Positions 34,649-42,302 of a DNA stretch of 63,997 nucleotides are shown piece after piece. The DNA is from an uncultured Ruminococcus sp. (GTDB lineage: Bacteria; Bacillota; Clostridia; Oscillospirales; Ruminococcaceae): positions 1 through 63,997 of the forward strand of contig CAMKMD010000018.1 of the NCBI GenBank assembly GCA_946413815.1, read 5' to 3'. Below the pieces are notes generated by a model. That model was given only the letters and a program-made list of their open reading frames with translations, was not told the origin of the DNA and did not search any database. Each line of letters starts with the position of its first letter. The stretch's first letter is position 1. Made by a program: the position numbers and the translations under genes.

Positions 34649-35220
34649 ATTTCCGCCTCCTTCAGTATATTATTATCGCCGGAGAGCAGCTTCTTCAGGC
34701 GTTTGAGCGCCCTTCCGCAGCGCACTCTTACTGCCGCGGGAGTCATTGATACTGTTTCTGCTATCTCCTTCGAGGACATATTTCCGTAGTACTTCTGTAT
34801 GATTATAGTGGAATCCGGTTCGCCCAGCGATCTTACTGCGGCGAGAAGACCGGCTGCAAGCTCTGCCTTTTCGGCGTTCTTCACGAGATCTGTGCTGTCT
34901 GCGAGCTCCGCAGCCTCCTCGAGCGGGACGTTTTTTCCCGCCTTTGCCGTAAGACTGTGGAAGCGGTCTATTGCTCTTCTTGAAGCTATTGTCCCGATGA
35001 TGCCCTTGAGGTCTCCCTCCCGTGCGCGGTCGCTTCCGCAGTGGAAGAAGACATCGGCAAAGGCATCGCTGACACATTCATCTATATCCTCTCTGCTTGC
35101 TACAGCTCTCAGCTTGCTGAATACTATGGCGTATACGTAGTTGAAATATTCCCCGAACAGAGCGTTCTGTGCTTCTCTTGCTGACTTTTGCAGCATTGAG
35201 CGGTATTCACTGTCGGTCAT
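34645..35220 (-). CDS. ECF-family RNA polymerase sigma factor
   Basis: 191 residues from ATG 35220 (AAAGGAGGG upstream). Region 2 is about 20-85 ('DECVSDAFADVFFH', 'IIGTIASRRAIDRFH'). Region 4 is about 130-180 ('NMSSKEIAETVSMTPAAVRV', then 'GRALKRLKKLL'). It is the third ECF factor in the window and is coupled (ATGA overlap) to its membrane partner. Confidence 0.9.
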   Translation of the reverse strand: MTDSEYRSMLQKSAREAQNALFGEYFNYVYAIVFSKLRAVASREDIDECVSDAFADVFFHCGSDRAREGDLKGIIGTIASRRAIDRFHSLTAKAGKNVPLEEAAELADSTDLVKNAEKAELAAGLLAAVRSLGEPDSTIIIQKYYGNMSSKEIAETVSMTPAAVRVRCGRALKRLKKLLSGDNNILKEAEI

Positions 35221-35319
35221 GAGCAGCCCTCCTTTGATGTATTGAAACTTCCGGTGCACTTGCCGTTTCATAAAGCATACTCCGGCTGAAGATGTCAGGT
35301 GTAACAGGTTTCAGGAAAA

Positions 35320-35352
35320 AAATGAAAAAAATCCCGCCGTTTGAACGGCGGA
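35320..35352 (-). terminator. Terminator after trmD
   Basis: CCGCCGTT and AACGGCGG arms, followed on the minus strand by ATTTTTTTC. Confidence 0.85.
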
Positions 35353-35375
35353 GAATACTGTCGTCTGAGACAGCG

Positions 35376-36068
35376 TCATTTATTCTCGTATTTTTCAAGC
35401 AGGTCAGGTCTGCGTTCGGCAGTTATCCTGAGGCTCTGCTCATGACGCCATGTCTCGATGTTCTTGTGATGTCCGGAGAGGAGCACCGGCGGTACAGCCT
35501 CGCCCTCCCATACCTCGGGGCGGGTGTAGTGTGGATATTCAAGGAGGCCGCTGTATATGCTCTCCTCCTCGAAGCACACATCGTCGGAGAGCACTCCCGG
35601 GCACATCCTCGCCACGCAGTCGGTGAGCACCATCGCCGGCAGCTCGCCTCCTGTGAGGACATAGTCCCCTATGGATATCTCCTCGTCCACTATTTTGTCG
35701 ATGACTCTCTGGTCAACGCCCTCATAGTGGCCGCATATTATAAGTATATCATCCATGCGTGAGAGCTCCACGGCTCGCTCCTGGGTAAGCACCTTTCCCT
35801 TGGGAGACATATATATGGTATGAGGCTTCCTGCCGAATTCCTCACATACCGCATTGTAGCAGTTGTAGATAGGCTCGCACTGCATCACCATACCCATTCC
35901 GCCGCCGTAGGGGGTATCATCCACCCTGCGGTGCTTGTCCTGGGTATACTCGCGTATCTGGCGGCAGTGCACCTCTATCTTCCCTGCTTTTCTTGCCCTT
36001 CCTACTATGCTCTCACCGAGTACGGCCTCGCACATCTCCGGGAAGAGCGTTGCTATCTCTATCCTCAT
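35376..36068 (-). CDS. trmD: tRNA (guanine-N1)-methyltransferase
   Basis: 230 residues. It methylates G37 of tRNAs with S-adenosylmethionine. SPOUT/TrmD marks: 'DDTPYGGGMGMVMQCEPIY', 'IICGHYEGVDQRVID' and 'SIGDYVLTGGELPAM'. The ATG overlaps the stop of the upstream membrane gene by 4 bp, with GGAGG 6 bases before. In most Firmicutes trmD follows rimM directly; here one unknown gene lies between. Confidence 0.96.
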   Translation of the reverse strand: MRIEIATLFPEMCEAVLGESIVGRARKAGKIEVHCRQIREYTQDKHRRVDDTPYGGGMGMVMQCEPIYNCYNAVCEEFGRKPHTIYMSPKGKVLTQERAVELSRMDDILIICGHYEGVDQRVIDKIVDEEISIGDYVLTGGELPAMVLTDCVARMCPGVLSDDVCFEEESIYSGLLEYPHYTRPEVWEGEAVPPVLLSGHHKNIETWRHEQSLRITAERRPDLLEKYENK

Positions 36069-36814
36069 TTTTCCTCCGTTGCCCCCTCTGCGGAATGCAG
36101 CGAGGTCGCTATTTCCATATCTGTGCCGGTGCTGCCTGTACTTATGCAGACACTGGCCTTGTTATTCTTGCCGGTGTAGACGGTGACCAGAATGTAGGGC
36201 TCCTTAGCCTCCTCAAAGAAGGTCATCGCATACATACGGGTGTTTTTGTCCTTTATGATATCGACCCGGAAATTGTTCAGCGGATCGTACAGCTGTGGGC
36301 AGAATTCAAGAAGGGAATAGACTATCCTTGACTGCTTGTAGCTGTGGATATCAAGATCGGTCGGGGAGAGCTCAGCGCATAATTCAAGGAACTCAAATTC
36401 GTCGAGAGGATAGGGCTTGAGTGTGCGGGTGCAGAACCATCGCAGGTCTGCGGCAGTGAGACCGGTATCGTTGAGGCATTCGTCAACAGAGCGCTTTTCT
36501 GAAATATTTTCTCCGGTAAATACTGTCACATAGGTGCTGCCGTCGGTATAGCAGGTGCCGCTTCTCTGCTCGGATTCCTTCTCGTCGTATTTCAGTCCGG
36601 GGAGCGCCCAGAAAGCTATGCCGTCGATGCTGTATTCCCTCCAGCCCTCGGGTATATCCTCTTCCTTCATGGTGTCCTTTACGGTCAGGCTGTTCGCTTT
36701 CAGCGAGCCGTAATCCTCCTTCACACGTAACTGCCATGAGAACCCCTGAAAGCATATAGCAAGTCCAATTATAAGTATCAGCAGGGGTGCTATTGCCTGT
36801 GCAAGTCTTTTCAT
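36065..36814 (-). CDS. Membrane-anchored protein of unknown function between rimM and trmD
   Basis: 249 residues. One N-terminal membrane span (about 7-25) and an external domain ('WREYSIDGIAFWALPGLKYD', 'YILVTVYTGKNNKASVCIST'). It starts 1 bp after the rimM stop and ends in a 4-bp overlap with trmD, so translation looks coupled throughout. General layout matches the membrane protein just upstream of rimM (37329-38075), suggesting distant paralogy. No function proposed. Confidence 0.82.
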   Translation of the reverse strand: MKRLAQAIAPLLILIIGLAICFQGFSWQLRVKEDYGSLKANSLTVKDTMKEEDIPEGWREYSIDGIAFWALPGLKYDEKESEQRSGTCYTDGSTYVTVFTGENISEKRSVDECLNDTGLTAADLRWFCTRTLKPYPLDEFEFLELCAELSPTDLDIHSYKQSRIVYSLLEFCPQLYDPLNNFRVDIIKDKNTRMYAMTFFEEAKEPYILVTVYTGKNNKASVCISTGSTGTDMEIATSLHSAEGATEEK

Positions 36815-36815
36815 A

Positions 36816-37319
36816 TCAGTCGAAGAGCCCCTCCAGCGGTCTTATGGTGATGATGCCTTCGTCTGTATCGGTGGAGACCACCACGTCAGCTATGGCGGGT
36901 ACAAGGTATTCACGCTTCTCCCCCTTAACGACGTATACATCATTGGCACCGGTCTGCATGACATCGGCTATCTTTCCGTAAACGAAGCCGGTATCGGCGT
37001 CCTTCACCTCTGCGCCGATGAGGTCTGCGATGAAGTAGGTGTCCTCATCCAGCTCAAGGTCGTCACGGTGCATATACAGCATGACGTTGCGGAGCTTCTC
37101 GGCCTCCTCAACGGTATCCACGCCTTCCAGCTTTGCGATGACAGTTCCCTTGAACACACGGGAGCGGACTACCTCTATCTCTTTATGCTCCTTGCCTATG
37201 AAGAGCCTGTCGAACTCTGCAAGGAGCTCTGCGGAATCGCAGTAGGGCATTATCTTGACCTCACCGCGGATGCCGTGGGTATTGATTATCTTTCCTGCTT
37301 CAAGATATTGTTTCTTCAT
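36816..37319 (-). CDS. rimM: 16S rRNA processing protein RimM
   Basis: 167 residues. The N-terminal RimM domain ('INTHGIRGEVKIMPYCDS') and C-terminal PRC-barrel domain ('LIGAEVKDADTGFVYGKIAD', 'YLVPAIADVVVSTD') are intact. It assists maturation of the 30S subunit head by binding S19. The usual neighbours rpsP and the KH-domain gene are absent upstream; two unknown membrane proteins take their place. Confidence 0.95.
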   Translation of the reverse strand: MKKQYLEAGKIINTHGIRGEVKIMPYCDSAELLAEFDRLFIGKEHKEIEVVRSRVFKGTVIAKLEGVDTVEEAEKLRNVMLYMHRDDLELDEDTYFIADLIGAEVKDADTGFVYGKIADVMQTGANDVYVVKGEKREYLVPAIADVVVSTDTDEGIITIRPLEGLFD

Positions 37320-37328
37320 TGTTTCTCC

Positions 37329-38075
37329 TTACTTATCAAGCTTTATGGAGCTTATGATCTGCTTTGCGGTATCATCGGGAATGTTCCTTATTATGATCAG
37401 ATAGTTCTTGCCGCCGGCACTGTCGGGATACAGGGTAATGGTCCAGTAATCACCGACCTTGACGGTCTCATCTTTACCTCTGGCTGCAACAGCTGCGAAG
37501 CCTTCGCCGTCTATATCCCAGGTATCCTCCATGCCGTAGGAGATATCCTTGGAATCGGCTATTTCCATGAATACTCTCAGGTCATCGCCGCGGAGCTTCA
37601 GACAGTCCTTTGCCTTTACTTCGTCGCGCACGTACCAGAGAAACTGATTATCCGGGTCTGTGGGATCGATGTAGTCTCTGCCGATCGCTCTGAAATAGCT
37701 GCGGTATTCCTTTTCTCCGTACCTGTAGTTCTCCCACGGATCATAGCCTTCGGTATATCCGGAAAGATCTGCATTATAGAGAGCAGTGCCGAGTATCGCC
37801 ATCACCGTCTTGCCTTCCTCGTTGTGCAGGGCGCTGCCGGTCTCTGAAAGCTCATATCCCTCCGGAACTCTCATAGCGAGGCCCTTTGTGGATATTGCTT
37901 TGAAATCTGCCGGTACAGTCTGCAGCCCGAAGGCTTCGGAGGTATCGTCGATATGATCGTATTTCAGCTTCACCTTCACATAAGCCGGTATACCGGGGAA
38001 GATGACGAAGAATACAAGTATCAGCGCAGCGAGCGGGACGCCGATGAACAGTATAAGCTTCTTTGCAGTTGACAT
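37329..38075 (-). CDS. Membrane-anchored protein of unknown function upstream of rimM
   Basis: 248 residues with one N-terminal span (about 7-28) and an external domain of mixed strands and helices ('GLAMRVPEGYELSETGSA', 'EGFAAVAARGKDETVKVGDY', 'LIIIRNIPDDTAKQIISSI'). GAGGAGG precedes the ATG. The gap to rimM is 9 bp. Possibly a distant paralogue of the 36065-36814 protein. Confidence 0.82.
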   Translation of the reverse strand: MSTAKKLILFIGVPLAALILVFFVIFPGIPAYVKVKLKYDHIDDTSEAFGLQTVPADFKAISTKGLAMRVPEGYELSETGSALHNEEGKTVMAILGTALYNADLSGYTEGYDPWENYRYGEKEYRSYFRAIGRDYIDPTDPDNQFLWYVRDEVKAKDCLKLRGDDLRVFMEIADSKDISYGMEDTWDIDGEGFAAVAARGKDETVKVGDYWTITLYPDSAGGKNYLIIIRNIPDDTAKQIISSIKLDK

Positions 38076-38085
38076 GATGTCCTCC

Positions 38086-38595
38086 TCAGAGTGAAGTCAG
38101 TGCGGTGTTAAGTGCGAGCAGCGTGGCAACAAGAAGGAATATTCCTGCGGTCAGGAAGGCTCTTCCGGCGGAACGCTTTGCCGGCCTGTCGTCCTCCCAT
38201 ATCCTGTATACTTCGCTTTCGTTGTCCTGATCAGTCCAGACATACATCTTCTTTCCTGCATAAAAGCGGAAGAAGCTGTCCCTGCCGTAGCCTTTGCCCA
38301 GCATTCTTCCGAGGATATCATTCTGCTGTCTTATCCAGTCTGCCATCCTGAAGGTCTTTGAAACACCGGGAGCATAGCCCATATTATCGAAGAAGCTGTC
38401 CTTGTCGGAGGTATAGACATGGATGCCGCCGTATTCAATGGTGAAGCTTTTGTCGTCAGCTTCGGTCACCTTTCCGGTGTGCTTCTTCCAGGTCTTCGCA
38501 ACAGCGGGGTTGTCGAAGAAGTAAGAGAGACCGAAGCCAATGAGGAGGAGGGACAGAAGTATCCCGAAGCCTCCCATTAAAAGGTCATAACCCAT
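38086..38595 (-). CDS. Two-span membrane protein of unknown function
   Basis: 169 residues: a membrane span at about 4-26, a soluble middle ('HTGKVTEADDKSFTIEYGGI', 'FRFYAGKKMYVWTDQD') and a second span at about 145-168. Topology resembles DUF3592-type proteins, but I cannot confirm that family. AAAGGAGC precedes the ATG. It starts 56 bp after purB and leads into the rimM-trmD genes. Confidence 0.8.
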   Translation of the reverse strand: MGYDLLMGGFGILLSLLLIGFGLSYFFDNPAVAKTWKKHTGKVTEADDKSFTIEYGGIHVYTSDKDSFFDNMGYAPGVSKTFRMADWIRQQNDILGRMLGKGYGRDSFFRFYAGKKMYVWTDQDNESEVYRIWEDDRPAKRSAGRAFLTAGIFLLVATLLALNTALTSL

Positions 38596-38651
38596 AGCTG
38601 CTCCTTTTTGTACAATTCAGATTAAAGTACGGTAAGCGATGTACACGCTGC

Positions 38652-40091
38652 TCAGTTCTTCATCTCAAAGTTCTCGCCGAGGATGTCCTTGTTTGCCTCG
38701 AGTATGGGTCTGATAAAGCCTGCGAGGAACTCCTCCACCTGCTGTGAGCTTCTTCCGGTGTAGTTCTCGGGCTTGAGAACAGCATCGAGCTCCTCCTTTG
38801 TTACCATGAACATGGGATCAGCCTCGATGAGCTCGCAGAGGTTGTTGTCGAGACCCTTTACCTTTACGTTTGCGCCTGCCTCCATGGAGTAATCCATGAT
38901 GCGGTCGTGGAGCTCCTGACGGTTTCCGCCCTTCTTTACAGCGTCCATCATGATGTTCTCGCTTGCCATGAAGGGGAGCTCTGCCATTACGCGGCGGCGG
39001 ATCATCTCGGGGTATACCACAAGGCCGTCCGTTACGTTCATCATTATGTTGAGTATAGCATCAACGCCGAGGAAGGCCTCTGCCACGCTGATACGCTTGT
39101 TTGCGGAGTCATCAAGAGTTCTCTCGAACCATTGTGTACCTGCTGTGAATGCGGGGTTGAGGGTATCTATCATCACGTATCTTGCAAGTGAGGTGATACG
39201 CTCGCAGCGCATGGGGTTGCGCTTGTATGCCATAGCGGAAGAGCCGATCTGTTTCTTCTCACGGGGCTCCTCCATCTCCTTGAAGCTCTGAAGCAGACGC
39301 ATATCGTTGGAGAACTTGCTGGCTGTCTGTGCGATGCCGCCGAGCACGGAGAGCACCTGTGAATCCATCTTGCGGGAGTAGGTCTGGCCGGAAACGGGTA
39401 CAACGGAATCAAAGCCCATCTCCTCAGCTATCATCTTCTCGAGCTGCTTGATCTTGTCGGTATCGCCCTCGAAGAGCTCCATGAAGGAAGCCTGTGTACC
39501 GGTAGTGCCCTTTGAGCCGAGGAGCTTCAGGGTGGAGATACGGTACTCAAGATCCTCAAAGTCCATGAGGAGCTCGTTGAGCCAGAGAGTTGCTCTCTTG
39601 CCGACTGTTGTGAGCTGAGCGGGCTGGAGGTGTGTGTATGCAAGGCAGGGCATATCCTTGTACTGCTCTGCGAACTTTGCAAGGTTGTTCATAACGTTGA
39701 TAAGCTTGCGGCGTACTACCTGAAGTGCATCACGCATGATGATTACATCGGTGTTGTCGCCGACATAGCAGGAGGTAGCACCCAGGTGGATGATTCCGGC
39801 TGCATCGGGGCAGGCCTGTCCGTATGTGAATACGTGAGCCATAACGTCATGGCGTGTGATCTTCTCGCGCTCCTCGGCTGCCTTGTAGTCGATATCGTTT
39901 ATATGTGCCTCAAGCTGGTCTACCTGTGCCTGTGTAACAGGAAGGCCGAGCTTCATCTCTGCTCTTGCAAGGGCTACCCAGAGCTTTCTCCAGGTGGTGA
40001 ACTTCTTGTCTGCGGAGAAGATGTACTGCATCTCCTCGCTTGCATATCGTGTGCAGAAGGGGCTTTCGTAGCTGCTGTAATTTCCGCTCAT
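38652..40091 (-). CDS. purB: Adenylosuccinate lyase
   Basis: 479 residues. It cleaves SAICAR and adenylosuccinate in purine synthesis, releasing fumarate. The fumarase/aspartase signature 'GSSAMAYKRNPMRCERI' is complete; 'HLGATSCYVGDNTD' and 'TYGQACPDAAG' also match the family. AAAGGAG precedes the ATG. It heads the run of minus-strand genes down to trmD and has a consensus promoter. Confidence 0.96.
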   Translation of the reverse strand: MSGNYSSYESPFCTRYASEEMQYIFSADKKFTTWRKLWVALARAEMKLGLPVTQAQVDQLEAHINDIDYKAAEEREKITRHDVMAHVFTYGQACPDAAGIIHLGATSCYVGDNTDVIIMRDALQVVRRKLINVMNNLAKFAEQYKDMPCLAYTHLQPAQLTTVGKRATLWLNELLMDFEDLEYRISTLKLLGSKGTTGTQASFMELFEGDTDKIKQLEKMIAEEMGFDSVVPVSGQTYSRKMDSQVLSVLGGIAQTASKFSNDMRLLQSFKEMEEPREKKQIGSSAMAYKRNPMRCERITSLARYVMIDTLNPAFTAGTQWFERTLDDSANKRISVAEAFLGVDAILNIMMNVTDGLVVYPEMIRRRVMAELPFMASENIMMDAVKKGGNRQELHDRIMDYSMEAGANVKVKGLDNNLCELIEADPMFMVTKEELDAVLKPENYTGRSSQQVEEFLAGFIRPILEANKDILGENFEMKN

Positions 40092-40471
40092 GTTAAAAAT
40101 CTCCTTTATACAGCGCCGGAGCGCATATTATTACATTATACTATTATATACCGATATACTGCGTTTGTCAATCGTTTGAGGAGTCTTGTTTCAGAATGAA
40201 GGACAGACATTATCCCGCTGCCTGCCTCATCTCCCCTTCCCGGAATTGAACAAAAGCACAAAATCACTGTAACAAATCTCCTAAGCAATTCACTGAATCG
40301 CAACAATTGACGAAATGTCCGCTCAAAGTGCCTTGACCACGGCATAAGTTGTCTGCTAAAATATTAGTAAAAATAGAAATAGTATGCTGCAGGCATACAA
40401 GAAGGCGGAACAATATGCCGGCAGTCTTGTCGCCGGTATATAATAATTTAAAGAAACGGGGTAGATTTCTT
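40092..40471. promoter_or_regulatory. Divergent promoter region of purB and the esterase
   Basis: Minus strand: TTGACA (40166-40171), 17 bases, TATAAT (40143-40148) for purB. Plus strand: TTGACC (40333-40338), 18 bases, TAAAAT (40357-40362) for the esterase, with about 100 bases of leader. No other gene seen in these 380 bp. Confidence 0.8.
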
Positions 40472-42103
40472 ATGAAGAAGGCGATCTCATTAGCGGCTGC
40501 ATCGGTGCTGTCTTTATCGGCACTGACAGCCATGCCGTCTGCATACGGCGCAGAAGAAGCCGCAGCAGACTACCTGCTCAGCTGCTCCTTTGAGGACGGC
40601 GAACAGGGCTGGGCCGGCAGAGGCACAGCTTCCGTCGAGTCCACAGACAGAGCGTATTTCCAGGGCAGCAGGTCTCTGTACTGCTCTGGCAGAGAGGAAA
40701 ACTGGAACGGTGCCTCCTATGCGCTCGGCAGCAGTTTCGCTCCCGGCACGGCATACAGCTTCAGTGCCAACGTGATGTATGATACCGGCAGGGACGAAAC
40801 GATGTTCCATCTGACATTGCAGTATGACCTTGACGGCAAGACAAACTATGACAAGATAGCAAGCGAAACCTTTTCAAAGGGCAAGTGGGGACACCTTGCC
40901 AATACCTCCTTCAACATACCCTCCGGCGCAGAGGGGATATCGGTCTACGTGGAGACCGACAGCGGCAACTCCGATTTCTATGTGGACGAGGTGAGGATAG
41001 CTGCTGCCGGCACTGAGATAGAGGGCGCAAAGGGCGGAAAATTCCTCCTCGGCGACATCAATTCCGACGGTGCTGTCGATACCTTCGACCTTGCAGCTGC
41101 AAGAGCCCTCATCATTTCGGACAACAGGGATGCAGACCATGTAAAGGCTGCCGATGTTGACAGGAGCACTGAGTTCGAGGTAAACGATCTTGTCCTCCTG
41201 CAGGATTTCCTCTTCGGCAAGATAAACGAGTTTCCGGACAATGCTCCCGAGCCTGTGATACCTCCCTTTGATTACGAGGAGAACAAGCAGTTCAAGACTG
41301 CACCCAATGATTACTTCAACGCCTGCTCACAGCAGGGCAAGGTCACCAAGGAGACCTACAACGGCATCAGAGGAAGCAAGACACTGCACGTATACACTCC
41401 CTACAACTATGATCCTTCCCAGAAATACAATATATTCTACCTGATGCACGGTGGAAGCGAGAACGAGAATACTCTCTTCTACCAGAACGATACAATGATA
41501 CAGAACCTCCTCGACCACATGATAATGAACGGCGAGCTTGAGCCGCTCATCGTGGTAACACCTACCTTCAACGGCAACGGCAGCAAGGCGGAGAACTTCT
41601 ATGAGGAGCTCCGTGCAAGCGTCATCCCCTTTGTCGAGGAGAAGTACTCCACCTATGCTGAATCCACCTCCGAGGAAGATATCAGGGCATCAAGAATGCA
41701 CAGAGCCTACGGCGGCTTCTCAATGGGTGCCGTATCCACATGGGCGGTATTCCAGAATGACCTTGATCTTGTCGGCTACTTCATGCCTCTCAGCGGTGAC
41801 CACTGGACAGGAAGCGACGCGAACGAGAAGGCAAGGAACCTTGCAAACGCTATCAACAAGGGCGGATTCAAGAAGAACCAGTACTTCATCTTCGCAGCCA
41901 CAGGCTCCGCCGATATGGCATATCCCAACGTGAACCCGCAGATAGAGGCTATGAAGCCCCTTGATGAGTTCATATATACCTCCGATTTCTCCAAGGGCAA
42001 CCTCTACTTCCTTGTTGCTCAGGGATATGAGCATACATGGAGACAGGTAAGACACTATATCTACAACGCACTGCCCTACTTCTTCCACGAGACCGGAGAG
42101 TGA
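40472..42103 (+). CDS. Secreted CBM-dockerin-esterase (CE1-type, feruloyl/acetyl-xylan esterase-like)
   Basis: 543 residues from ATG 40472 (signal peptide 1-26, cleavage near AYGAEE). Residues about 30-185 form a CBM of the CBM4/9/22 type, most like CBM22 (xylan). A dockerin follows at about 193-257 ('GDINSDGAVDTFDLA', 'ADVDRSTEFEVNDLV'). The C-terminal esterase (about 285-543) has 'YNIFYLMHGGSENE', nucleophile Ser417 in 'GGFSMGAVS' and the His region 'GYEHTWRQVRHY'. It should remove feruloyl or acetyl groups from xylan on the cellulosome. The second dockerin loop is degenerate. Confidence 0.92.
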   Translation: MKKAISLAAASVLSLSALTAMPSAYGAEEAAADYLLSCSFEDGEQGWAGRGTASVESTDRAYFQGSRSLYCSGREENWNGASYALGSSFAPGTAYSFSANVMYDTGRDETMFHLTLQYDLDGKTNYDKIASETFSKGKWGHLANTSFNIPSGAEGISVYVETDSGNSDFYVDEVRIAAAGTEIEGAKGGKFLLGDINSDGAVDTFDLAAARALIISDNRDADHVKAADVDRSTEFEVNDLVLLQDFLFGKINEFPDNAPEPVIPPFDYEENKQFKTAPNDYFNACSQQGKVTKETYNGIRGSKTLHVYTPYNYDPSQKYNIFYLMHGGSENENTLFYQNDTMIQNLLDHMIMNGELEPLIVVTPTFNGNGSKAENFYEELRASVIPFVEEKYSTYAESTSEEDIRASRMHRAYGGFSMGAVSTWAVFQNDLDLVGYFMPLSGDHWTGSDANEKARNLANAINKGGFKKNQYFIFAATGSADMAYPNVNPQIEAMKPLDEFIYTSDFSKGNLYFLVAQGYEHTWRQVRHYIYNALPYFFHETGE

Positions 42104-42169
42104 TCCCTTTGTCATACATGATATGACGGAGGAGCATACAAAGACAGTTTCCTTTATTTCTCTTTATAA

Positions 42170-42213
42170 AACAGCCTCTGAAGAGCCGGCACTCTTCAGA
42201 GGCTGTTTTTATT
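42170..42213 (+). terminator. Terminator of the esterase gene
   Basis: AACAGCCTCTGAAGAG and CTCTTCAGAGGCTGTT arms, followed by TTTATT. Confidence 0.92.
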
Positions 42214-42214
42214 G

Positions 42215-42244
42215 TTGACAACCCCGCCAGAAACGTGATACACT
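42215..42244 (+). promoter_or_regulatory. Promoter of the CASTOR-like channel gene
   Basis: TTGACA (42215-42220), 18 bases, TACACT (42239-42244) with a TG extension. Confidence 0.7.
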
Positions 42245-42302
42245 ATAAATATCCGTGAATCAACGATACACCATCTTTCAGATATACTACAGGAGGCTCC
42301 CT

